This document shows, piece after piece, positions 1 to 8,715 of a stretch of DNA of 64,000 nt. How positions within the stretch are numbered: position 1 is the first letter of the stretch; each line of letters begins with the position of its first letter. The notes under the pieces were generated by a model. The model did not search any database and was not told the origin of the DNA. It saw only the letters and a list, made by a program, of their open reading frames with translations. The translations under genes and the position numbers were made by a program. The DNA comes from Pseudomonadota bacterium (GTDB lineage Bacteria > Pseudomonadota > Gammaproteobacteria > Steroidobacterales > Steroidobacteraceae). The DNA is taken from positions 434,001-498,000 of the forward strand of contig JADJXW010000001.1 in NCBI GenBank assembly GCA_016720075.1, read 5' to 3'.

Positions 1-159
1 ACACTGCACCAGCTGCTGCGCATCGCCATCGATCGCGCGGACTACCTGGACCTGCACCTGCGGGGTTCACAGCGCACCGCCGGCCCGCACGCGCGCTGGT
101 TGTTGGGCGGTTTGGTCCGTATATTCGGCGAGCAGGAGCGGCCACAGCTGAATCTATGA
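1..159 (+). CDS. C-terminal fragment of an unidentified protein
   Basis: An open frame enters at base 1 and runs 52 codons to TGA at 157-159. The visible tail is basic and leucine-rich and ends in GEQERPQLNL; no motif identifies a family. Its stop overlaps the ATG of the next gene in an ATGA arrangement, so the two are probably translationally coupled and in one operon. The rest of the gene lies outside the window. Confidence 0.6.
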   Translation, partial: TLHQLLRIAIDRADYLDLHLRGSQRTAGPHARWLLGGLVRIFGEQERPQLNL

Positions 160-1193
160 AGCGATCTTCGGTCCTGGTGGTGTTGCATCCAAGCCTCATG
201 CCACCGGACACCCTCGAAGGGCAGGACCCCAAGGCCATCGCCGAATGGCGCACCGAGTACGACGTGATCCAGACGCTCAGGGCCAATGGCCATGAGGTGC
301 GGGCGCTGGGCGTGCTCGACAGCACCACCGAGCTGCGCAGCACCATCGCCGACTGGCAGCCCGATGTGGTGTTCAACCTGCTGGAGGAATTCGACGGCAT
401 CGTCAGCTATGACCAGCACGTCATCGCCTTCCTCGAGATGCTGCGCCAGCCCTACACGGGCTGCAATCCGCGCGGCCTGCTGCTGTCGCGGGACAAGGCG
501 CTGTGCAAGCAGGTGTTCGCGTTCCACCGCATACCCTCGCCGCAGTTCCAGGTGTTCCCCCGGGGCCTGCGGGTGAAGCTGCCGCGCAAGCTGCGTTTCC
601 CGCTGTTCGTGAAGTCCAGCACCGACGATGCCTCGCTGGGCATCGCGCAGGCCTCGGTGGTCGAGGATCCGGCCCGCCTGAAGGAGCGCATCGAGTTCGT
701 GCTCGAACAGCACAAGTCCGACGTGCTGGTCGAGGAATACATCGAGGGCCGCGAACTTTACGTGGGCATGATGGGCAACCAGCGGCTGACGCGCTTTCCC
801 GTGTGGGAGCTGAACTTCGGCAGCATGGCCAGCAGCGGCAGCGCCATCGCCACGCGCAAGGCGAAATGGGACCTGAAATACCGGGCCAAATACGGCATCG
901 ACAGCCAGCCAGCCACCGACCTGCCGCCGGGCACCGAGGCCCGGCTCGACCGGCTGTGCCGGCGCATCTACCGCGCGCTCGGCCTCACAGGCTACGCGCG
1001 CATGGATTTCCGGATGCGCGCCGACGGCAGCCTGTATGCGCTCGAGGCCAACGCCAATCCGCACCTGGCGCAGGAAGAAGACTTCGCGCGCTCGGCGGCC
1101 GCCGCCGGCCGCAGTTATGGGGATCTGCTCGATTCCATCGTCAAGCTGGGGCTCACGTACCCGGCACAATGGCGGGTGATGTATGGCTCCTGA
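156..1193 (+). CDS. ATP-grasp protein, D-alanine-D-alanine ligase-like
   Basis: A 345-residue ATP-grasp enzyme resembling D-Ala-D-Ala ligase. Visible landmarks are YTGCNPRGLLLSRDK near residues 100-114 (the pre-grasp region of Ddl proteins), VEEYIEGRELYVG near 192-204, and the C-terminal metal/ATP site with ARMDFRMRADG and ALEANANPHL near 281-304. Such enzymes join a carboxylate to an amine using ATP through an acyl phosphate; the substrates cannot be read here. It is not in a mur/fts cluster, so a role other than peptidoglycan precursor synthesis is plausible. The start overlaps the upstream stop (ATGA), and its 3' end overlaps the following CpeT-like gene by 11 bases, indicating a tight operon. 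Confidence 0.85.
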   Translation: MKRSSVLVVLHPSLMPPDTLEGQDPKAIAEWRTEYDVIQTLRANGHEVRALGVLDSTTELRSTIADWQPDVVFNLLEEFDGIVSYDQHVIAFLEMLRQPYTGCNPRGLLLSRDKALCKQVFAFHRIPSPQFQVFPRGLRVKLPRKLRFPLFVKSSTDDASLGIAQASVVEDPARLKERIEFVLEQHKSDVLVEEYIEGRELYVGMMGNQRLTRFPVWELNFGSMASSGSAIATRKAKWDLKYRAKYGIDSQPATDLPPGTEARLDRLCRRIYRALGLTGYARMDFRMRADGSLYALEANANPHLAQEEDFARSAAAAGRSYGDLLDSIVKLGLTYPAQWRVMYGS

Positions 1194-1860
1194 TTCCACG
1201 ACCTTCCGCTGGACCCGTCGTGCCGCGCTGGGGCTGGCCGCGCTGGCGCTGGCGGCCACCGTGTTCGCCAAGCCGAAGAAGGAAGAAGTCTTCCTGGCGC
1301 AGCTTGCCGCCATGCTCGCCGGCAGCTACGACAACATCGCGCAGGCCAGGGGCGATGCGGGCCATCCAGGCGTGCGGCTGATGATCGTGCCGGTGAAGGC
1401 GCCGCTGGTGGGCGACAACGTGTTCTACGTGCAGGAGATGGCCGCCGATGACCTGCGCCGCGTGTTCTCGCAGAAGCTCTGGGTGCTCAACCCGATACCC
1501 AAGCGCGAGCAGTCCATGCTGACGCAGCTTGATCTGAAGGAGCCCGTGCGCTGGCGCGACGGCCAGAACAACCGCGACCTGTTCCGCAGCATGCTGATGC
1601 AGGACCTGCTCGCCCGGCCGGGCTGCGACCTGCTCTGGCAGCGCGACGGCGAGGGCTTCAAGGCGGCATTGCAGGCCAATGCATGCCGCACTTCGTCCCG
1701 AGCGACCGGTGAAACGCTGAAATCGGATCTGCGCATGCAGCTCACGGCCGATGGCCTCAATGTGTTCGAGCAGCAGCGCGACGCGGCGGGCCAGCTGGTC
1801 GGCGATGATCTGCCCGATCCGTGGTTCCGCTACGCGCGCCGGGGGGACGCTCCCTGGTGA
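1183..1860 (+). CDS. CpcT/CpeT family protein, probably exported
   Basis: A 225-residue protein. The N-terminus has two arginines followed by a hydrophobic stretch (TRRAALGLAALALAATVFA), which looks like a Sec or Tat signal peptide. The mature part begins LAAMLAGSYDN, matching the start of the CpcT/CpeT (DUF1001) barrel, and continues with VFYVQEM and a C-terminal acidic segment typical of this family. In cyanobacteria members attach bilins to phycobiliproteins; proteobacterial relatives have no known role and no phycobilisome is expected here, so function is unassigned. It overlaps the ligase upstream and its stop TGA shares bases with the lptF ATG. Confidence 0.72.
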   Translation: MAPDSTTFRWTRRAALGLAALALAATVFAKPKKEEVFLAQLAAMLAGSYDNIAQARGDAGHPGVRLMIVPVKAPLVGDNVFYVQEMAADDLRRVFSQKLWVLNPIPKREQSMLTQLDLKEPVRWRDGQNNRDLFRSMLMQDLLARPGCDLLWQRDGEGFKAALQANACRTSSRATGETLKSDLRMQLTADGLNVFEQQRDAAGQLVGDDLPDPWFRYARRGDAPW

Positions 1861-2968
1861 TGGGCGGAATATTCTTCCGCCACGTACTGCGCGACATATC
1901 CGTCTCGACCGCCGCCGTGGCGGTCGTGCTGCTGGTGGTGCTGGTCACCTACCAGCTCGCCTTCATCCTGGGACGGGCCGCCGACGGGCAGATTTCATCC
2001 GACATCGTGCTGCCGCTGGTCGGGCTGTCGATGCGCGGCAACCTGGTCATCATCCTGCCGTTCGCCGTGCTGCTGGGCACGACGCTGGGGCTCGGGCGCC
2101 TGTATCACGACAACGAGATCACGGCCTCGCAGGCCTGCGGCGGCGGGGAACCCGCCCGCTCTATGTGGCCGCGGGCGTGGTTACTCTGCTGGCCGCGATG
2201 CTCGCGGCGTGGATCGGATTCGTCGATGGTCCGGGCGCGGCGGGCAGGCTGGCGCAGATGCGCACCGAGGCGCTGCGCACCGCGATGTCGCGGGGGCTCG
2301 CGCCGGGACAGTTCCGCGCGCTGGGCTCGGGCGTCACGCTGAATTTCCGATCGAGCGATCCGGATGGCACGCTGCGCGAGGTGTTCGTCGAGCGCGACCT
2401 CGCGCCGGCCGCCGACGGGCGCGAGCGCCTGCAGGTGGTGCTGGCCAGCAGCGCGCGTTATTCACTGGCAGTTGAAGGCGGCTACTACCTCATCGAACTG
2501 GCCGATGGCGAGAGCCACGAGGGCACGCCGGGCTCGGGCGACTGGCGCGTGACGCGTTTCCAGCGGCAGACGCTGCGCATCCCGCAGCCCGAGGCCAGCC
2601 TGCCCGGGCGGCCGCGCGTCGATGCGCTGACGGTCGGGCAGCTGCGCGCGTCGACGGATCCGCGGTTCAACGCCGAACTGCACTGGCGCGTGTCGTGGGT
2701 GCTGATCACGGTGGTGCTGGGGCTGGTCGCCGTGCCGTTGTCGCGGCTGCGTCCGCGCCAGGGGCGCCATGCGCGCGTGGTGTGGGCCGTGCTGTTGTTC
2801 GCCGTGTACGCAGGCCTGCTCAGTGCCGGCCGCACGCTGCTCGAGCGCGGCGAAACGCCTCGATCGATGGGGCTGTGGTGGGTGCATGCGGCGGCACTGC
2901 TGCTGGCGGCCGGAGTGCTGCTGCTGCCACGCGCGGGAGATGCGCTGGCCCGTCAGCGAAACAGGTAG
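1860..2968 (+). CDS. lptF: LPS export permease LptF (frameshifted)
   Basis: Inner-membrane permease that with LptG and LptB2 extracts lipopolysaccharide from the inner membrane towards LptC/LptA. The first part has an N-terminal helix after GGIFFRHVLRD, the coupling-region signature LGRLYHDNEITASQACG near residues 80-96, and the last part has three C-terminal helices. The reading frame breaks after the Cys-Gly stretch and resumes one frame back at TRPLYVAAG: one G is missing from the GGGG run at 2145-2148. Restoring it gives 369 residues, the normal family length. No lptG follows, unlike the usual lptFG pair. The ATG overlaps the upstream stop (TGATG). Confidence 0.82.
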
Positions 2969-2984
2969 AGGCGCAGGACGTCCT

Positions 2985-3293
2985 TCAGCGCCGCGGCTTC
3001 GGCGGCTCGGCGGCCTTGGCCTCTTCTTCCTTCAGTATCCGCGTCTGCTGCGTGGTCTTGATCCACTCGGACAGCTTGCGCAGGTCCACGCGCGGCTTGT
3101 GCATGCGCGCCGTGTCGCCCGGACTGCCGCTGATGGAATAAGGATCGTAGGCGCCGCCGCCCATCGCGGGCCTCGAGCGCCTGATGGCGCCGGGACCGTC
3201 ATCGACGATCTCCAGGCGCTCGGGCATGCTGCGCTCCTGCTCTTCCTCGTCAGGCACGTACAGCGAGAACTTGTCGGGCGTCGGTTTCGACAT
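2985..3293 (-). CDS. Small hydrophilic hypothetical protein
   Basis: A 102-residue, strongly charged protein with no signal peptide or membrane segment. It starts MSKPTPDKFSLYVPDEEE, has a middle Gly/Ser-rich patch, and a C-terminal Lys/Glu-rich helix-like segment ending in PPKPRR. I recognise no domain. It lies 16 bases from the convergent lptF end and downstream of the Nudix gene on the same strand, so the two may be co-transcribed. Coding is supported by fit between neighbours and an ATG start, but not by homology. Confidence 0.5.
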   Translation of the reverse strand: MSKPTPDKFSLYVPDEEEQERSMPERLEIVDDGPGAIRRSRPAMGGGAYDPYSISGSPGDTARMHKPRVDLRKLSEWIKTTQQTRILKEEEAKAAEPPKPRR

Positions 3294-3345
3294 AGATGCA
3301 TTATCGGTCCGGGCAATTGGCCGAAACCGTGTACTGCATCACGCC

Positions 3346-3705
3346 TTAAGGTGCTTTCAGGGTCATGCCTAGCCGTGATGCGGCCCGCATCAGCCCGACG
3401 ATGGTCTTCGAATCCAGGATGGCGCCGTTCATGGCCCGTTCCAGCGCCTCGGGAAGCGCGACCCAGTGCGCTTCGAGCACTTCATGCGGCTCGTGATGCG
3501 CCGGCACCACGCGCAGCTGGCGGGCCAGAAACAGGTGGATGCGCTCGTCGAACACGCCGGGCGAACTCCACATGAAGCCCAGGTCCTGCCAGTCCGCTGC
3601 CTCGCGCCCGGCTTCCTCGACCAGCTCACGCCGGGCCGTCAGCGCAGCAGGTTCGCCGGGTTCCAGCCTGCCGGCCGGCAGTTCCCAAACCCACCCACCG
3701 TCCAC
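3346..3705 (-). CDS. Nudix hydrolase, N-terminally short
   Basis: The Nudix box is clear: GRLEPGE, seven residues, then RELVEEAG, the metal-binding signature of enzymes cleaving nucleoside diphosphates linked to another moiety. The preceding WELPAGRLEPGE and the following layout resemble ADP-ribose pyrophosphatases. However the box begins only about a dozen residues after the GTG start, whereas family members normally have 40-60 residues before it, and an in-frame TAA lies just upstream. The opposite-strand helicase gene begins 20 bases away, leaving no space for the missing strands. It is either a truncated remnant or an unusually short protein; probably impaired. Confidence 0.7.
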   Translation of the reverse strand: MDGGWVWELPAGRLEPGEPAALTARRELVEEAGREAADWQDLGFMWSSPGVFDERIHLFLARQLRVVPAHHEPHEVLEAHWVALPEALERAMNGAILDSKTIVGLMRAASRLGMTLKAP

Positions 3706-3725
3706 ATTGGCTATAGTCTGATCTT

Positions 3726-5816
3726 ATGTCGAGTCCGGCACTTCACCTCGAATCCCTCAATAACTCGCAGCGCAAGGCCGCGGGCTTCGGCGAGCCCGTG
3801 CCCGACCAGCCGCTGCGCGCAGGTCCCCTGCTCATCATCGCCGGGGCGGGCACCGGCAAGACCAACACGCTCGCGCACCGCGTGGCGCACCTGGTCATCA
3901 ATGGCGTGGATCCCTCGCGCATCATGCTGCTCACCTTCACGCGGCGGGCGGCGATCGAGATGCGCCGGCGCACCATCGAGATCCTGCGCAAGGCGCTGGA
4001 TGACACGCTGGGCGGCAAGTCGCAGGCCATCGCGCAGAAGCTCACCTGGACGGGCACCTTCCATTCGCTGGGCAACCGCCTGCTGCGTCACTACGCGCCG
4101 CAGCTCGGCCTCGATCCCCAGTTCACGGTGATCGACCGCAGCGATTCGGCCGACCTGCTCGACCAGCTGCGCACCGAGCAGGGGCTGGCTGGCAAGGAGC
4201 AGCGCTTTCCGCGCAAGGACACCTGCCTTGCGATCTATTCGCATCGCGTCAACACGCAGAAGCCGCTGGCCGACACGCTGCAGTCGCAGTTTCCCTGGTG
4301 CCAGCAGTGGGAGCAGGACCTCACCAAGCTGTATCGCGCCTACGTGGAGCGCAAGCAGAAGCTGGGCCTGCTCGATTACGATGACCTGCTGCTGTACTGG
4401 CAGGTGCTGGTCTCGGAGCCGAAGCTCGCCAAGCACGTCGGTTCGCACTGGGACCACATCCTGGTGGATGAATACCAGGACACCAACGCGCTGCAGGCGC
4501 GCATCCTCGATGCGATGAAGCCCGATGGCGCGGGGCTGACCGTCGTGGGCGATGACGCCCAGGCCATCTATTCCTTCCGCGCCGCCGCCGTCGAGAACAT
4601 CCTCGGCTTCGCGCAGCGCTACACGCCCAATGCGGAAGTCGTGCCGCTGGGCCAGAACTACCGGTCGACGCAGTCGGTGCTCGATGCCTCCAATGCACTG
4701 ATGGCAGAGGCTCCGCGCCAGTACCGCAAGCACCTGCTGGCCGTTCGCGGCCCAGGCACGCTGCCGCGTTACGTGAGCGTCGATGACCTGGAATCCCAGG
4801 CCGAATACGTGGCGCAGCAGATCCTGCAGCGGCGCGAGGCCGGCACGGCGCTGCGCCGGCAGGCCGTGCTGTTCCGCACGTCAAGCCACAGCGACCTGCT
4901 CGAGGTGGAACTCGCCCGCCGCAAGATCCCCTTCGTGAAATATGGCGGCCTGAAGTTCCTCGAGGCCGCGCATGTGAAGGACATGATCGCCGTGCTGCGC
5001 TGGGCCGACAATCCGCGCAACACGCTGGCCGCATTCCGCGCGCTGCAGCTGCTGCCGGGCATGGGCCCGGTCAATGCGCGCTTGACGCTCGATGCGCTGG
5101 CCGAGGCCGGCGGATCCATCAAGGCGATGCGCGGCATCAAGGTCAATTCGCAGAGCGAGCGGGACTACGGCCGCCTGGCCGAGCTGATGGAAAAGCTCGG
5201 CGAGCCCGGCAGGCCCTGGCCCGGCCAGCTGCGCCTGGTGCGCGAGTGGTACCAGCCGCACCTGGAGCGCATCTTCGAGCATTTCCACACGCGCATCGGC
5301 GACCTGGACCAGCTCGAGCAGCTCTCGCAGCAGTTTCCGTCGCGCGAACGCTTCCTCACCGAGCTCACGCTCGACCCGCCGAATGCGGCCGGCGATCTTT
5401 CAGGCAAGGCGCACCAGGATGAAGACTACCTGGTGCTCTCCACCATCCACTCGGCCAAGGGCATGGAGTGGGACACCGTCTACGTGCTGAACGTCGTCGA
5501 TGGCAGCTTCCCCAACGAGTTCGCCACCGGCAAGCAGGAGATGATCGACGAGGAGCGGCGCCTGCTCTACGTGGCCATGACCCGCGCCCGCAACGAACTG
5601 GTGCTGCTGCAGCCGCTGAAGTTCCCGCTCACGCAGCAGTCATCGCGCGGCGATGCGCATGTCTACGGGGGCCGCAGCCGCTTCATCAGCGAAAAAGTGC
5701 TCAAGTGCTTCGAGCAGTCCGGCTACACGGGCTCGCATGTCAACGATTCGCGCCTGAAGCGGTCCGACGAACCCATCAGCATCGACGCCACGGGCAAGCT
5801 CAAGGACATGTGGTAG
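3726..5816 (+). CDS. UvrD/Rep family superfamily I DNA helicase
   Basis: A 696-residue SF1A 3'-5' helicase with the expected motif order: Q-motif LNNSQRKAA, Walker A AGAGTGKT near residues 40-47, Walker B DEYQDT near 248, GDDAQAIYSFR (motif III region), motif V IHSAKGMEWD, and motif VI LYVAMTRARNEL. Length fits Rep/UvrD (670-720). These ATP-driven translocases act in repair, replication restart or removal of proteins from DNA. Rep and UvrD cannot be separated by eye, so no symbol is given. It is divergent from the short Nudix gene; any promoter must lie in the 20-base gap or inside that gene. Confidence 0.9.
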   Translation: MSSPALHLESLNNSQRKAAGFGEPVPDQPLRAGPLLIIAGAGTGKTNTLAHRVAHLVINGVDPSRIMLLTFTRRAAIEMRRRTIEILRKALDDTLGGKSQAIAQKLTWTGTFHSLGNRLLRHYAPQLGLDPQFTVIDRSDSADLLDQLRTEQGLAGKEQRFPRKDTCLAIYSHRVNTQKPLADTLQSQFPWCQQWEQDLTKLYRAYVERKQKLGLLDYDDLLLYWQVLVSEPKLAKHVGSHWDHILVDEYQDTNALQARILDAMKPDGAGLTVVGDDAQAIYSFRAAAVENILGFAQRYTPNAEVVPLGQNYRSTQSVLDASNALMAEAPRQYRKHLLAVRGPGTLPRYVSVDDLESQAEYVAQQILQRREAGTALRRQAVLFRTSSHSDLLEVELARRKIPFVKYGGLKFLEAAHVKDMIAVLRWADNPRNTLAAFRALQLLPGMGPVNARLTLDALAEAGGSIKAMRGIKVNSQSERDYGRLAELMEKLGEPGRPWPGQLRLVREWYQPHLERIFEHFHTRIGDLDQLEQLSQQFPSRERFLTELTLDPPNAAGDLSGKAHQDEDYLVLSTIHSAKGMEWDTVYVLNVVDGSFPNEFATGKQEMIDEERRLLYVAMTRARNELVLLQPLKFPLTQQSSRGDAHVYGGRSRFISEKVLKCFEQSGYTGSHVNDSRLKRSDEPISIDATGKLKDMW

Positions 5817-5848
5817 GCATGTAGAGGCGGGCGGCAGGCCGCTCCGCG

Positions 5849-7804
5849 CTACGGTTCCAGGTACGCGTACCCGTTCAGCTCGTTCTCGTAGAAGCGCTTG
5901 ATGGACTGGCTTTCGGCCACGGTCATGCGTCCGTCGCGCACCGCGCGCTCGCAGTCCCGGGCCAGGGCGGGGTAGAGCTCCGCCACGTCGTACTCCATGT
6001 ACTCCAGCACCTTGTTGGCCGTGTCGCCCTTGACGATCTCCTCGATCCACCAGCCGCCGCCATCGTGCAGCCTTATGTGCACCACGTGGGTGTCGCCGAA
6101 CAGGTTGTGCAGGTCGCCCAGCGTCTCCTGGTAGGCGCCCACCAGGAAGGCCGCCAGGAAATAGTCCTCGCCTTCGCGCAGCGGGTGCAGCTCCAGCGTG
6201 CGCTTCACATCGCGCAGACTGACGAAGCGGTCGATCTTGCCATCCGAGTCGCAGGTGATGTCCGCGAGCACGGCCTTGCGCGTGGGCTGTTCGGTCAGGC
6301 GGTGGATGGGCGTGATCGGAAACAACTGGTCGATGGCCCAGCTGTCGGGCAATGACTGGAACACCGAGAAATTGCAGAAGTAGGTGTCCGACAGCACGCC
6401 CTCCAGGTCTGCCAACTCCTCGGGCACCTCGTCGAGCTTGCGCGCGGCATCGCGCACCTTGGTGCAGGTGGCCCAGTACAGGCGTTCCGCGAGCCCGCGG
6501 TGCTCCAGCGACAGCAGGCCGAGCTTGAACATCTGCAGCGCCTCGTCGCGCGCCGTGGTCGCGTCGTGGAAGCATTCCACCAGCCGGCGCGGGGCCACCG
6601 AGCGCCACGCATCGGCCAGGTCCTTCACCGGCTGCGGCAGGTCGCGCAGGCTGGCCTTCTCCACATCGGTCTTGGCGACGTCGAAGCCATCGAGCGCCGA
6701 GCGGCCCAGCACGTTGAAGACCAGCACGCTGTGGTGCGCGGCGATGGCGCGGCCCGACTCGCTGACGATCATCGGGTGTTCCACGCCGCGCGCGTTGCAG
6801 ACGCTGGCGATGCGGTAGACCACGTCGTTGGCGTACTCGGCCAGCGTGTAGTTCATCGACGAGGGGAAATTCGTGCCGCTGCCGTCGTAGTCGATGCCGA
6901 GGCCCCCGCCCACGTCGATGTATTTCAGGCCCGCGCCCAGCTTCACCAGCTCCGCATACACATGCGCCAGCTCGTTGATGGCTTCCTTCACGCGGCGGAT
7001 GTCCTGCAGCTGGCTGCCGGGGTGGCAGTGCACCAGTTGCAGGCAGTCGAGCATGTCCTTCTCGCGCAGCACTGACAGCAGCTCGAGGATCTCCGTGACG
7101 AACAGGCCGAACTTCGAGCGATCGCCCGCCGATTCGCGCCAGCGGCCCGAGCCTTCGCTGGCCAGCTTCACGCGCACGCCGATGCGCGGCCGAACGCCGT
7201 AGGTCTCGGCGTGCCGGAGGATCAGCGCCAGTTCCGAGAAGTTCTCGACCACCGGGATGATGGTGCGGCCCAGCTTGGTGGCGAGGATCACCGCCTCGAT
7301 GTAGCTGGAATCCTTGAAGCCGTTGCAGACGATCAGGCGGTCGGGCGAATCCTCGGTCATCGCCATGACCGCCAGCAGTTCGGGCTTCGAGCCCACTTCC
7401 AGGCCGAAGCCGTAGGCCTTGCCGTAGCGATAGACCTCTTCGACCACCAGGCGCTGCTGGTTCACCTTGATGGGGAACACGGCCGCGTAGCGGTTGCGGT
7501 ACTCGTTCTCCGCGATGGCCTGCGCGAAGGCGTCGTGCAGGCGCTTCAGCCGGTCGGCGAGGATGTCGGAAAAGCGGATGACCACGGGCGCCGTAAGGTC
7601 GCGCTCCGAGAGGCCCTGCACCACCTCGTGCAGGTCGATCTCGCGCTCGGGCGTGGTGTCGGGTCGCACCACCAGGTGTCCGGCCGGGTTCACGCCGAAG
7701 TAGCCCTTGCCCCATGCCGGTATCTGGTAGAGGTCGAGCGAGTCTTCGAGGCTCCAGTTGCCGGGAGCGCCCGCGGCGCGTTGGGTGGTCGATTTCACGG
7801 ACAC
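5849..7804 (-). CDS. speA: Biosynthetic arginine decarboxylase SpeA
   Basis: PLP-dependent decarboxylase converting arginine to agmatine, the first step of the arginine route to putrescine. The N-terminal barrel has the lysine motif FPIKVNQQ near residue 112, and GGGLGIDYDG and the C-terminal GAYQE region are present. I chose GTG at 7804 (651 residues, about the E. coli size of 658) because an AGGAG sits just upstream; the longer frame to 7867 would overlap sseA. The start lies one base after the sseA stop, so sseA-speA are co-transcribed. Agmatinase or agmatine deiminase, needed to reach putrescine, is not in the window. Confidence 0.95.
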   Translation of the reverse strand: MSVKSTTQRAAGAPGNWSLEDSLDLYQIPAWGKGYFGVNPAGHLVVRPDTTPEREIDLHEVVQGLSERDLTAPVVIRFSDILADRLKRLHDAFAQAIAENEYRNRYAAVFPIKVNQQRLVVEEVYRYGKAYGFGLEVGSKPELLAVMAMTEDSPDRLIVCNGFKDSSYIEAVILATKLGRTIIPVVENFSELALILRHAETYGVRPRIGVRVKLASEGSGRWRESAGDRSKFGLFVTEILELLSVLREKDMLDCLQLVHCHPGSQLQDIRRVKEAINELAHVYAELVKLGAGLKYIDVGGGLGIDYDGSGTNFPSSMNYTLAEYANDVVYRIASVCNARGVEHPMIVSESGRAIAAHHSVLVFNVLGRSALDGFDVAKTDVEKASLRDLPQPVKDLADAWRSVAPRRLVECFHDATTARDEALQMFKLGLLSLEHRGLAERLYWATCTKVRDAARKLDEVPEELADLEGVLSDTYFCNFSVFQSLPDSWAIDQLFPITPIHRLTEQPTRKAVLADITCDSDGKIDRFVSLRDVKRTLELHPLREGEDYFLAAFLVGAYQETLGDLHNLFGDTHVVHIRLHDGGGWWIEEIVKGDTANKVLEYMEYDVAELYPALARDCERAVRDGRMTVAESQSIKRFYENELNGYAYLEP

Positions 7805-7805
7805 A

Positions 7806-8663
7806 TCAGGCTCCTGTGGCGACCGGGCGACCCGGATCGGCAATCCATTCACTGTAGCTGCCGGCATAGAGCCGCGCGTGTGGGTAGCCTGCCAGTTCCA
7901 GCGCGAGCAGATTGTGACAAGCCGTCACGCCGGAGCCGCACATGGCCACCAGCGGCCGTTCGCGCGCGAGCAGCAGTTCCTTTTCCCAGCGCCGCGTCAG
8001 TTCGTCGGTCGGCAGGAATCTCTGGTCCGCGCCGAGATTTCCCGTGAAGGGGTGGTTGATGGCGCCGGGCACATGCCCCGCCACGGGATCCACGGTTTCG
8101 TTCTGCCCGGCGAAGCGGTCCGCGCCGCGCGCGTCCACCAGCGTGATGAGGCCCGCGGCCAGTTGCGCCTGGACCTCGGCGCTGGTCACCGCACCCGCGA
8201 AATCCCGGACCGGTACCCGTGTCGCCGCGAAGGACGCCGTGGCGGCATCCACGGTGCCGCCGGCCGCGAGCCACGCCGGCAGACCGCCGTTGAGCACCTG
8301 CACGGCGCCGTGGCCCACCGCGCGCAGCATCCACCACAGGCGTGCCGCCCAGGCGCCGGGGCCGTGGTCATAGGCGATCACGCGCGTGTCCGACCCGATC
8401 CCGAAGCGGCCCAGCGTGGCCGCGAAAGCGGCGGGCGAGGGCAGTGGGTGTCGTCCGGTGCCGGGCCCGATGGGAGCCGAAAGATCCCGGTCCAGCGACG
8501 CGAAGAGCGCCCCCGGGATGTGCCCCTGCGCATACGCGGCCTCGCCCCACTGCGGACGCGCCAACTCGTGGCGGCAATCCACGATGCGCAGGTCGCGCTC
8601 CTGCGCCAACCGCAGCAATTCGCCTGCCTCTATCAGCGGCGTCAATCCGGTGCCTTCTGCCAT
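7806..8663 (-). CDS. sseA: 3-mercaptopyruvate/thiosulfate sulfurtransferase
   Basis: Two-domain rhodanese of 285 residues. The inactive N-terminal domain begins IVDCRHELARP and contains YAQGHIPGALF; the C-terminal domain has VDARGADRFAG and the active loop CGSGVTA near residue 240. The CGSGVTA loop type is typical of mercaptopyruvate sulfurtransferases, which form a cysteine persulfide and pass sulfur to thiols or cyanide. ATG at 8663 is preferred over a TTG at 8702. It is first in an sseA-speA unit and divergent from the GST gene with a 52-base gap that must hold both promoters. Confidence 0.88.
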   Translation of the reverse strand: MAEGTGLTPLIEAGELLRLAQERDLRIVDCRHELARPQWGEAAYAQGHIPGALFASLDRDLSAPIGPGTGRHPLPSPAAFAATLGRFGIGSDTRVIAYDHGPGAWAARLWWMLRAVGHGAVQVLNGGLPAWLAAGGTVDAATASFAATRVPVRDFAGAVTSAEVQAQLAAGLITLVDARGADRFAGQNETVDPVAGHVPGAINHPFTGNLGADQRFLPTDELTRRWEKELLLARERPLVAMCGSGVTACHNLLALELAGYPHARLYAGSYSEWIADPGRPVATGA

Positions 8664-8715
8664 GTGCGCATCATCGCCGCTACAATTCCGTCCGGCAATC
8701 AAGACGAGGAATGCG

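Noticed and set aside
2130..2160. Programmed frameshift in lptF
   Set aside because: No slippery heptamer with downstream structure is evident, and similar breaks occur in unrelated genes at simple homopolymers, so error is more likely.
5640..7715. 691-codon minus-strand frame overlapping speA
   Set aside because: Same strand, other frame than speA; low-complexity Arg/Gly/Ala sequence and no motif.
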